From Deltaproteobacteria bacterium (GTDB lineage: Bacteria; Desulfobacterota; JAENJC01), in NCBI GenBank assembly GCA_016844545.1, contig JAENJC010000059.1:1-8146 (forward strand): a stretch of DNA of 8,146 bases. Direction: 5' to 3'. The position numbers and the translations under genes were made by a program. Shown here piece after piece: positions 1-7,300 of this stretch. Positions within the stretch are counted from its first letter, which is position 1. Every line of letters begins with the position of its first letter. The notes beneath the pieces are model-generated. The model was not told the DNA's origin and searched no databases. It saw only the letters and a list, made by a program, of their open reading frames with translations.

Positions 1-932
1 TGACAGTATATTCAAAAGGGTGGTCTTCCCCTTCCCGTTCTTTCCTATAATGGCTATACGGTCGTTCTTTCCCACAGAGAGGTTTATTCCGTCGAAGAGG
101 GGAGGGTCTTCCTGTTTATAAGAAAAGGATATGTCTTCCGCAGTTATCAGGTGCTTTGCGTTGAAAGGGGCCGAGTTGAATTCAAAATCAAGGGTCCTTA
201 TGTCCGCAAGCTTTTCACGTTGTCCCATCCTGTCAAGGGCCTTGATCCTGGACTGAACGGCCTTGGCCTTGCTTGCCTTGGCCCTGAAACGGTTTACAAA
301 CTCCTCGACCTCCTTCCGCTTCTTATCGTCATTTACACGGGTCTTTTCGTAGACCTCCTCTTCCATGGCAATCTGTTCATAAAGCTTGTAAGTATCCCCG
401 GCAACCTTCTTTATCTTGCTGCGGTGGATGGCCATTGTGTGGGTTGTTACGTTGTCCATGAAGTTTCTGTCATGGGTGATTATCATCAGTTCATTCGGCC
501 AGTCCCGCAGAAACCTGATCAGCCATCTTACGGAGACGATGTCAAGGTAGTTGGTGGGCTCGTCAAGTAACAGCAGATTAGGCTCAGAGACCAGGACCTT
601 GGCAAGATTAAGACGCACCTGGTATCCTCCGGAGAACTCATTTGGGTGGCGGTCAAAATCTTCATCGGAAAATCCGAGGCCGGTAAGGATGGCCTTTACC
701 TTGTATGACTCATCGATCCCATACTCGGATGGCTTCAGCCCAAGGCAGCCCTCTTTCAGTACAGTGTTCTCGGTAAAATGGATGTGCTGGGAAAGATGGC
801 CGAGAGTATAGTAGCTGGGGTAGCTGATGACCCCGGCGTCTGGCTGCTCTTCACCCAGAATTATTCTGAAGAGGGTGGTTTTCCCGTGCCCGTTCTTGCC
901 AACCAGTCCGACAATCCGCTAACCTTGAGCAT
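1..932 (-). pseudogene. ABC-F family ATPase, 5' part only; start region apparently deleted and frameshifted
   Basis: ABC-F proteins are soluble twin-ATPase proteins that bind the ribosomal E site and act on translation; some give antibiotic resistance. One frame is open from 918 to the left edge (306 codons). It shows Walker A GKNGHGKTT, signature FSGGYQ, Walker B LLLLDEPTNYLD and the ITHDR switch of the first ATPase, then a charged linker (EEVYEKTR to KALDRMGQ, the tRNA-interacting region in this family), then the second Walker A GKNGKGKTT close to position 1. The rest of the second domain lies outside the window. A proper start, ATG at 932 with GTGAGG 8 bases upstream, reads MLKVSG but is in another frame, stops after 23 codons and would need about 20 to 25 more residues before RIVGLVGKNG. 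In the ATPase frame a TAG stands directly before 918. So the start is disrupted, by true decay or by assembly error. ABC-F membership is certain; the subfamily is not. Confidence 0.85.
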
Positions 933-940
933 CTATAAAA

Positions 941-946
941 CCTCAC
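941..946 (-). promoter_or_regulatory. Ribosome binding site of the ABC-F gene
   Basis: On the minus strand GTGAGG lies 8 bases before ATG 932. It supports 932 as the original start of the ABC-F gene, although the frame behind it is broken. Confidence 0.6.
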
Positions 947-1118
947 TTTTTGTTAAAAATAATTTGTTGTCACAGAGGCACAGAGATATATCTTTGATTT
1001 TACATGGGGTAGTTCAGATGAGGAACAAGGCCACAACATTGGATGTTGGACAACGATAGCATCTGCCCAACCTGCATCTTCTGTCTGTACAAATCAGTAT
1101 TAATCTGTGTCTGGATAC

Positions 1119-1147
1119 ACTATACAGATATTCATAGACTAATTCAA
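1119..1147 (-). promoter_or_regulatory. Candidate sigma70-type promoter for the ABC-F gene
   Basis: On the minus strand TTGAAT (1147 to 1142) and TATAGT (1124 to 1119) are separated by exactly 17 bases. Transcription would begin near 1112 and give a leader of about 180 bases before ATG 932. The hexamers and spacing are seen directly; promoter activity is inferred. No U-run terminator was found between the RNase J stop and this site, so some readthrough from RNase J is possible. Confidence 0.45.
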
Positions 1148-1200
1148 TTGGAATGTATGCTTTGACTTGAAATAGGTATTTTAAACACTCTTTGCAGGAC

Positions 1201-2868
1201 CTACATCTCCATGATTATAGGGAATATGACAGGTTTGCGATCCATCTTCTTGTTATAATGACGTCTGAGGGCCTTTCTGATTTCAAGCTCCATCTCCGAC
1301 CAGTCGGTCTTGGACTCCATGTTCCCTGTCCCTATGGTTTCAAGGACGATCCTCTTGCTCTCATCAATAAGTTCCGAACTTTCCTTTACGAAGACAAACC
1401 CCCGCGTAGTAATGTCAGGACCCATGACGACCTCTCCGGTCTGCTTGTTTATGACCAGAACCACTATGACCATCCCGTCTTCGGAAAGGTGCTTCCTGTC
1501 TCTGAGCACCATCTCCCCAACGTCACCGACACCCTTGCCATCAACAAATACCCTTCCTGCCTCGACCTTTCCAGTGATAACTGCTGAATCCCCTGTAAGC
1601 TCCAGGACGTCCCCGTCTTCCATCAGGATGGTCCTTTCCTCAGGAAGACCAAGTTTCTGGACAAGCTTGGCATGCATTGCAAGGTGCCGGAACTCACCGT
1701 GGACAGGGATGAAAAATTTCGGATGTACTATATTGTACATTATTTTAAGCTCTTCCTGGCTGGCGTGGCCGGAGACGTGGATCTCGGAGACCTTTTCATG
1801 TATGACGTCTGCCCCCCTGCGGCACAGGTGGTTTATCAGGTTTGAGATCGTCTTTTCGTTCCCTGGAATAAATTTTGAGGATAGGATGATGGTGTCGCTC
1901 TTTTCTATCTTCATGTATTTGTGCTCATCCATTGACATGAGCATCAGGGCGCTCATCGGTTCCCCCTGACTCCCTGTGGTGATGATGGTTATCTCGTTCA
2001 ATGGATAACGGTGTGCTTCTTTTATATCAACGATCGACGCATCAAGTATGCTGAGATAGCCAAGCTCCCTCGCGATCCTGACATTTGCCAGCATGCTCCT
2101 GCCGTTAAATACTATCTTGCGGCCGTATTTCATGGCCACGTTGATTACCTGCTGGACCCTGTGAATGTTTGAAGAGAAGAGGGCGACAAATATTCTCCCT
2201 CCGGTCCTTTCCCTGAATATCTCATCTATGGTGACCCCAACCTCTTTCTCGGAGATGGTGTATCCTTCCCTTTCCACATTGGTGGAGTCGGCCATAAGGG
2301 CCAAAACACCCCTTTCTCCATATTCCGCAAACTTATTGAGGTCAGTAACCTGCCCGTCCACTGGAGTCTGGTCCAGCTTGAAGTCGCCTGTATGGATAAC
2401 AACCCCGGCAGGAGTGGTAATGGCAAGACCGACTCCGTCAACTATGCTGTGGCTGACCCTTATGAACTCCACCTCAAAAGACCCAAGAAGAACTTTTTCC
2501 CTCGGCTTTAAAGGATTCAGGGATACCTGAGAGAGGAGCTTATGCTCTGTGAGCTTCTCCTGGACAAATCCCAGTGTAAGACGGGTGCCATAGATGGGCG
2601 GATTTATCTCCCTGAGGATGAACGGAAGGGCCCCGATGTGGTCTTCGTGCCCATGGGTAAGTATTATCCCTCTTATCTTTTCACTGTTTTTTTTCAGGTA
2701 TGTTATGTCTGGAATAACGATGTCCACCCCGAGCATATAGCTTTCCGGGAACATCAGGCCGGCATCAATAACGATGATATCATCGCCGTATTCCAAAGCC
2801 ATGATATTCATCCCTATCTCGCCAAGGCCTCCGAGGGGGATTATCTTTAAAGGAATTTGTTTAGAAAT
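1201..2868 (-). CDS. rnj: Ribonuclease J (metallo-beta-lactamase / beta-CASP), probable ATT start
   Basis: RNase J is a cytoplasmic zinc-dependent endo- and 5'-3' exoribonuclease for mRNA turnover and rRNA processing. Numbered from ATT 2868, the protein has 555 residues, the same as B. subtilis RNase J1. The lactamase motif HGHEDH is at 72-77, further metal ligands are His140 and Asp162 (HTGDF), the beta-CASP part has GSQGEP at 299-304 and HVSGHAS at 364-370, and PVHGEF carries His390. The C-terminus ends FPIIMEM, typical of the family. The first ATG (2811) would give 536 residues and lose the conserved KIIPLGGLGEIG strand. An in-frame TAA at 2875 to 2877 blocks any earlier start, and no ATG, GTG or TTG lies between, so ATT 2868 behind GGAGGT is the best start. 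It could also be an ATG changed by mutation or sequencing error. The gene lies 73 bases downstream of ssb on the same strand and is probably co-transcribed with it. Confidence 0.96.
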   Translation of the reverse strand: MSKQIPLKIIPLGGLGEIGMNIMALEYGDDIIVIDAGLMFPESYMLGVDIVIPDITYLKKNSEKIRGIILTHGHEDHIGALPFILREINPPIYGTRLTLGFVQEKLTEHKLLSQVSLNPLKPREKVLLGSFEVEFIRVSHSIVDGVGLAITTPAGVVIHTGDFKLDQTPVDGQVTDLNKFAEYGERGVLALMADSTNVEREGYTISEKEVGVTIDEIFRERTGGRIFVALFSSNIHRVQQVINVAMKYGRKIVFNGRSMLANVRIARELGYLSILDASIVDIKEAHRYPLNEITIITTGSQGEPMSALMLMSMDEHKYMKIEKSDTIILSSKFIPGNEKTISNLINHLCRRGADVIHEKVSEIHVSGHASQEELKIMYNIVHPKFFIPVHGEFRHLAMHAKLVQKLGLPEERTILMEDGDVLELTGDSAVITGKVEAGRVFVDGKGVGDVGEMVLRDRKHLSEDGMVIVVLVINKQTGEVVMGPDITTRGFVFVKESSELIDESKRIVLETIGTGNMESKTDWSEMELEIRKALRRHYNKKMDRKPVIFPIIMEM

Positions 2869-2876
2869 GGTTTGTT

Positions 2877-2882
2877 ACCTCC
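2877..2882 (-). promoter_or_regulatory. Strong ribosome binding site that places the RNase J start at ATT 2868
   Basis: On the minus strand GGAGGT (2882 to 2877) is followed after 8 bases by ATT (2868 to 2866), the spacing expected for a start codon. The later ATG at 2811 has no comparable site at proper distance. The sequence match is direct; use of ATT is inferred. Confidence 0.7.
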
Positions 2883-2897
2883 GGCGGGAATAAACAG

Positions 2898-2927
2898 AAA
2901 AAAGGGGCGAGCCAGCGCATCTCCCCT
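2898..2927 (-). terminator. Candidate intrinsic terminator or attenuator between ssb and RNase J
   Basis: On the minus strand AGGGG (2927 to 2923) can pair with CCCCT (2907 to 2903), followed directly by a run of six T. Two more pairs can form inside after one mismatch, leaving a loop of roughly 11 bases. The stem is short, so termination may be partial. It lies 15 bases after the ssb stop and just before the RNase J ribosome binding site, and might lower RNase J relative to SSB. There is no clear separate promoter for RNase J in the 73-base gap. Confidence 0.4.
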
Positions 2928-2941
2928 ACACAAGGTAAGGT

Positions 2942-3355
2942 TCAAAACGGGATATCATCCTCAGATGATCCGAATGACTGCGGTTCCGCAGAGGCTGCTA
3001 CTTCCTTCCCTCCACCTTCACCTGAACCAGAACCGAGCATCACCATATTACTTACATTTACCTCGGTGGTATATTTCTTGTTGCCCTCTTTATCTTCCCA
3101 TGAGCGGGTCTGGAGTTTCCCTTCCACATATACCTGCTTGCCCTTTGACAAGTACTCACCGCAAGTCTCGCCGAGCTTTCCGAAGGCCACCACCCTGTGC
3201 CACTCGGTCTTCTCCTGCTTGCTGCCGTCCTTATCTTTCCAGGTCTCAGAAGTTGCAAGGTTGAATTTGGCCACAGCGGTTCCGCCGGCTGTATATCTTA
3301 CTTCCGGGTCTGCGCCAAGCCTTCCGAGCAGGATTACCTTGTTTACTCCAGACAT
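2942..3355 (-). CDS. ssb: Single-stranded DNA-binding protein
   Basis: SSB coats single-stranded DNA in replication, repair and recombination, usually as a homotetramer, and recruits partners through its acidic tail. The protein has 137 residues. The OB fold covers about 1-105 with the typical opening NKVILLGRLGADPEVRY, then WHRVVAFGKLGE, LSKGKQVYVEGKLQTRSWED and a closing strand near NMVMLGSG. A short Gly/Ser-rich linker leads to the tail DDIPF, the classic protein-docking tip, so the gene is complete. I chose ATG 3355 because GGGAGGGG lies 6 bases upstream and because family members begin at this MSGVNKV; an upstream in-frame codon at 3385 would add ten unrelated residues and has no such site. 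It is the first gene of the likely ssb-rnj unit. The linker is short compared with Escherichia coli SSB (178 residues), but this length is common in other phyla. Confidence 0.97.
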   Translation of the reverse strand: MSGVNKVILLGRLGADPEVRYTAGGTAVAKFNLATSETWKDKDGSKQEKTEWHRVVAFGKLGETCGEYLSKGKQVYVEGKLQTRSWEDKEGNKKYTTEVNVSNMVMLGSGSGEGGGKEVAASAEPQSFGSSEDDIPF

Positions 3356-3361
3356 CTTTAA

Positions 3362-3369
3362 CCCCTCCC
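3362..3369 (-). promoter_or_regulatory. Ribosome binding site of ssb
   Basis: GGGAGGGG on the minus strand lies 6 bases before ATG 3355 and decides this start over the longer alternative. Confidence 0.75.
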
Positions 3370-3380
3370 TATTGTGAAAT

Positions 3381-3440
3381 GCCAAAAGAAATTGTCACTT
3401 GGCCAAAAGATTTTGTCACTTGCCAAAAGAAAATGTCATT
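3381..3440. repeat. Three tandem 20-base repeats, possible IS21-type insertion sequence end
   Basis: Three direct copies are seen: GCCAAAAGAAATTGTCACTT at 3381-3400, GCCAAAAGATTTTGTCACTT at 3402-3421, and a slightly shorter third copy at 3422-3440 ending TGTCATT. Each has the constant blocks GCCAAAAGA and TGTCA around a 3-base AT core, with periods of 21 and 20 bases. Some insertion sequences, notably IS21-like elements, have multiple terminal repeats of this size, and the minus strand outside the array reads TGTTGATCGCC near 3446-3456, a TG-start as such ends often have. No transposase is present, so this would be a solitary end or scar. It could instead be a set of protein binding sites in the ssb leader. 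The repeat is certain, the origin is not. Confidence 0.75.
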
Positions 3441-3501
3441 GAGACGGCGATCAACAACATGCAATCGCTAACGGATCATATCGCCTATATATAACAACGC
3501 A

Positions 3502-3530
3502 ATGATACATCATATTTTATTTATTCTCAA
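3502..3530 (-). promoter_or_regulatory. Candidate sigma70-type promoter for ssb-rnj
   Basis: On the minus strand TTGAGA (3530 to 3525) and TATCAT (3507 to 3502) are 17 bases apart in an AT-rich stretch. Transcription would begin near 3495, giving a leader of about 140 bases that contains the tandem repeats. A second, weaker pair, TTGACA (3579 to 3574) and TAAAGG (3556 to 3551), also with 17-base spacing, overlaps the end of the metallopeptidase gene. Apart from these sites, the repeats and a palindrome at 3552-3563, I see nothing else in the gap. Confidence 0.4.
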
Positions 3531-3575
3531 CACTTTTTTGGTTTCGTTTGCCTTTACGTAAAGCATCCGGACATG

Positions 3576-4328
3576 TCAAAGTCTATACTTCCTCCCTATT
3601 TTCCTTAAATCTTCCCTCCGCTCCACATAATCCGGCATGACCATTCCGAGTAGCTTCCAGAATTCAGCGGAATGGTTTTTTATCTTCAAATGACAAAGCT
3701 CGTGTGCCACCACATAGTCCACCAGAGTTATAGGGGCCATGATAATCCGCCAGTTGAAGCGCAAGTTTCCATGTTTGTCGCAGCTTCCCCATCGTTTCTG
3801 CTGTTCCTTTATCAAAACCTTATTAATAGGAACGCCAAGTTTTGAAGCATATATCGTTACTCTTTCGGGAATCTTCTTTTCGGCATGGTTCTTATACCAT
3901 TCCAGCAGAGTCACACGGACTGCTGATACTAAATCAGACTTATCAATCCCGGTTGGGCTTGTAACAACAAGGTACCTGCCGGAGACTTTACAGGTTCCCA
4001 TTTGGCAGTCTTTGTCCTTTCTCACCTTTAACAGCAGATGCCGGCCAAGATAAGAAAAGGTCTCTCCGCTTACATATTCACGAGGTACCGGCAAGCTCTC
4101 TAATTCCGCATGATGCCGTAAATTCTTTATAATCCATGCTCCTTTTTCTTTTGCAAGAGCCTCAAGTTTTGCAATAGACACAAAATCCGGGGCAGAAAAT
4201 ATGACGCCGTCCATTGGATCAACAGCCAGGGCAACCGTCTTGCGCCTGTGGCTACGGACAACTGCAAAAGAGATATGCCGCTGCCCGAATTGCATAAAAC
4301 CTTTTTCTTCTAATATTTGAGTCCTCAT
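3576..4328 (-). CDS. YgjP-like (DUF45/WLM-type) zinc metallopeptidase
   Basis: The protein has 250 residues from ATG 4328. Near the C-terminus VVAHELCHLKIKNHSAEFW carries the zinc site: His209, Glu210 and His213 of HExxH and probably His219 as third ligand. Before it stands the family motif QQKRWGSC (about 176-183) followed by FNWRIIMAP. The N-terminal half starts with a beta-rich part containing SHRRKTVALAV. No signal peptide or membrane segment is seen, so it is cytoplasmic. YgjP-family genes are often found beside type I restriction genes; their substrate is not established. Its ATG overlaps the hsdR stop as TGATG, which implies translational coupling. An alternative start at ATG 4295 (AAGG four bases upstream) would remove 11 residues and fits family members that begin near MQFG; a TTG at 4331 is unlikely. 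A role in regulating or maturing the restriction complex is speculation. Confidence 0.92.
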   Translation of the reverse strand: MRTQILEEKGFMQFGQRHISFAVVRSHRRKTVALAVDPMDGVIFSAPDFVSIAKLEALAKEKGAWIIKNLRHHAELESLPVPREYVSGETFSYLGRHLLLKVRKDKDCQMGTCKVSGRYLVVTSPTGIDKSDLVSAVRVTLLEWYKNHAEKKIPERVTIYASKLGVPINKVLIKEQQKRWGSCDKHGNLRFNWRIIMAPITLVDYVVAHELCHLKIKNHSAEFWKLLGMVMPDYVERREDLRKIGRKYRL

Positions 4329-7300
4329 CAACGTATCAGCCTTGCCCTTGCCAAGTCCATAAATCTGGCTGTGAGGGCCTCTATATCGTCCTTATGCCCC
4401 GCTGCGCGAAGGTGCCGTTTTATCTGTCGTCTCATCTCCCTCTGCACATCTTCCTTATGCTGCCAGTCTATCACCGCAAGTTTCGCCAGACTTTCAAAGA
4501 TCAGTCCCGAAAGCTCACGTTTGGCCTCATCTGGCTTTTCCGTAAGATAAAGCCCAACTTCTTCACCAGCTCCTTCCGTTTTTCCAATGCCTCCCTCTTT
4601 TCCTTCAGGCTCGGTCAAAAGTTTATAAAAGGCAAACTGATGTTCCGACATCCCCATCTCGCAGGCCTTATCGCCGACTCGTCTCATCTCTTCCACAAGA
4701 AAGTTAAGGCGTTTTAACTGTTCGACTGCATCAATCCGCTCCTGTTTCCTTGCCTCAATTATTGCCTTAAGCCGTTCTCTGAGAGAGGAATATAAAACAG
4801 GGTTTTCATCGAGATGGATGGTTATCTCATGTCTGATGGCATGTTCCATCTCACTGGCCTTGGCCTCAGGAGATGAGAGTTTGTCCACATGTTCGTTAAA
4901 CTTCTCCGAAAAGATTGAGACCGGTTCCAGCAGTTGGGTTATCCCTTCGGCCCTTATGTGTTCCTCAATGAGTTTTTTGACCTTTTCGCTGCATCCGCTC
5001 AAGTCCAAGGCCTGATCCCTGTAGCGGTTTTTAGCCGCAGTTCTTACTTTCCCAAGCCATTTCAGGTCATCGAGGTAAGGAAGCCCGGCCGGGTCAGGAA
5101 GAACCATGTCAAGGCTCATGGTAAAGCGTTTGAAGGCCAGGTCAAACTCCGCCCGAACATCGGCAGGCTCCAGGACTTTCAGGACATCCTCCAGGTTGCC
5201 TCTGTCAACCCTGTCGAAGAAGCGCATAACTGCCCGGTGCCTGGCCTCAAGGCGCGGAAGCTCACTGGTTTTTGGGCGTAGGGCGCCTGCAACATCCTGG
5301 GGTGAAAAGATCGCCAAGGCCTCCTGAAGCTCCCGTGAAACTCCCCAGTAATCAACCACCAGCCCGTATTCCTTCCCTTCGTATGTCCTGTTCACCCTGG
5401 CAATGGCCTGAAGCAGGCTGTGCTCCTTTAGCGGGCTGTCCAGATACATTACCTGCTCTACAGGGGCATCAAAACCGGTCAAAAGCATATCGCAGACCAC
5501 AAGCATAGCCAATTCGTTACCCTTGTCCTTAAAATCCGCTATAACGTCCTTCTGGCTATCTTTTGGAACTGCCGCGTCCCGAAACCTCTTCGGGTCATTG
5601 TGGCTTATGGACATGATCAGGGCGGCGGGCGGGGCATTAAGCCTTTCCAGCGTCTCCTTATAAAGAACGGCCGTTTCCCTGTTTACGGCCACAATCTGGG
5701 CCTTGAAGCCGTTCGGATATATGAACCTTTCAAAGTGGTCTATGATATCGAGACATATCCGCTCAACCCTCTTGGGCGCCCCTGCAATAGCCGCTTCGGT
5801 GGCGTATTTTGACTTTATCGCCTCCCGCTCTTCAGGGCTGTTCTCGCGGAAGAACCTTTCAAAAAGGGCATCAAGGGATTCTCCTTCAACCTGAAGATCG
5901 GGAAGCCTGCTTTCATAAAAGATCGGCACTGTAGCGCCGTCCTGGACGGCCTGTTCTATGGTGTATGTATGGATGTATGGGCCGAAGGTCTGGAATGTGC
6001 TCCTGTCCTTTTTGTCTATGGGGGTGCCGGTGAAGCCGAGGAAACAGGCGTTTTTCATGGCCTTTCGCATGTTGGCCGCAAGCCCCCTGTACTGGGAGCG
6101 GTGGGCCTCGTCAACCATTACAAAGACGTTCTCCGCATCGGTCAGCACCGGATGCTTCTCGCCAAGCTCCATGAATTTCTGGACAGTGGTCATTACCGTC
6201 TGACCGGTCCTTGCCTGGAGAAGCTCCCGCAAATGCGTAACCCTTTTTGCTGGTTGTGGATTTGGAAAGCCGCAGTTCCTGAATGTCTTTGTTATCTGCC
6301 TATCCAGATCCTTCCGGTCTGTGACAATGACCAGTATCGGATTTTCCAGCTCTTTCATTCTCCGCAGCTTAACGGCAAGGAAAAGCATGGAAAGGGATTT
6401 TCCTGAACCCTGGGTATGCCAGATGATTCCGCCACGCTCAGCAGGCGCTTTTGCAGTGCTGATTCTCTTTATCGCCTCATTAACCGCAATGAGCTGCTGA
6501 TAGCGGGCAAGCTTTTTAACCGTCTTGCCTGCTTCTGTCTCAAAGACGATAAAATTGCGGACAAGATCAAGGAGGTTTGAAGGCTCAAGAAGACCGAACA
6601 GAAGCACATCCTGGGGTGTGGGAACCCTTCCAAGCCTCTTTTGAAGCTCGTCAAGAGAGATAGGATAAGGGACCTTCCACTCGGCCCAGAAGCGTTTTGA
6701 AGTTGCCACGGTGGCGTATTTAGCGGCCTGACCGCAGGTTGATACAAGAATCTGGGCAGTCTCGAAGAGATTCGGAGCGCCAAGGCCGGTAAACTTGTCT
6801 TCAATCTCCTGGTAGCGCGTGAGCTGCTCCACCCCTTTTTCTATCGGCTCATGGATAGTGGGGCTCTTGCATTCGATAACCACCAGGGGTATGCCGTTAA
6901 CAAACACCATCACATCGACAATGATGTTCTGCTGAATAGCACCCAGCCGGGACACCTTGAACTGCCTTGTAACAGTAAGCTCATTGTTTTCAATGTTATC
7001 GTAATCAATAAAATGGACGGTATGACCCTTCTTCCCCTGCCCGTCGCCGATATCCTGTTCCAGGGAAATTCCATGTGTCAGGATGGTATGTATCTTCTCG
7101 TTTGCCTCAAGGAGATTTGCAGCCTGCACGTGGCTAACTGCTCGGATGGCCTTCTTAACGTTATCTTCTGAAAGCCAGGAGTTGAGCTTCTCCAGGGCTG
7201 CCGCAAGGCGCGGGAACAATATAACTGCCCTAAGCGACCCACGTTCCGCCTCCAACGCTTCGGAGGGAACAAAAGAATACCCCATTCCTTGCAGCAGTTC

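Larger units (their letters stand above)
933..1200. other. Intergenic region between RNase J and ABC-F
   Basis: This 268-base gap holds the candidate promoter at 1119 to 1147, a perfect 6-base-pair inverted repeat CAACAT/ATGTTG with a 3-base loop at 1034 to 1048, and a possible 25-codon minus-strand ORF from ATG 1077 to stop TAA at 1000 to 1002 without a convincing ribosome binding site. It also has the motif pair CACAGAG/CACAGAG at 971 to 985. I see no RNA gene and no conserved protein in it. Confidence 0.5.

Noticed and set aside
910..932. Programmed frameshifting to rescue the ABC-F start
   Set aside because: A frameshift after ATG 932 could restore the frame but not the missing residues before Walker A, and no slippery site with a stimulating structure is seen.
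1034..1048. CAACAT/ATGTTG hairpin considered as terminator for RNase J
   Set aside because: Only six pairs and no T-run on the minus strand after it; it also lies downstream of the next promoter candidate.
151..1059. Plus-strand ORFs opposite the ABC-F gene and its leader (151-570, 551-811, 778-1059)
   Set aside because: The minus strand encodes all ABC-F motifs across this stretch; the plus-strand products have no family features.
1192..2530. Long plus-strand ORFs opposite RNase J (for example 1310-1969 and 2165-2530)
   Set aside because: They are antisense shadows of a clearly conserved minus-strand gene, have no recognisable domains, and their composition follows from the RNase J codons.
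3552..3563. Perfect 12-base palindrome CTTTACGTAAAG after the metallopeptidase gene, considered as terminator
   Set aside because: It has almost no loop, a weak stem and no T-run directly after it. It could be an operator, but nothing else supports this.
3551..3579. TTGACA/TAAAGG promoter at the end of the metallopeptidase gene
   Set aside because: The -35 box and 17-base spacing are good, but the -10 box lacks the key final T, and the TTGAGA/TATCAT pair nearer to ssb is better balanced.
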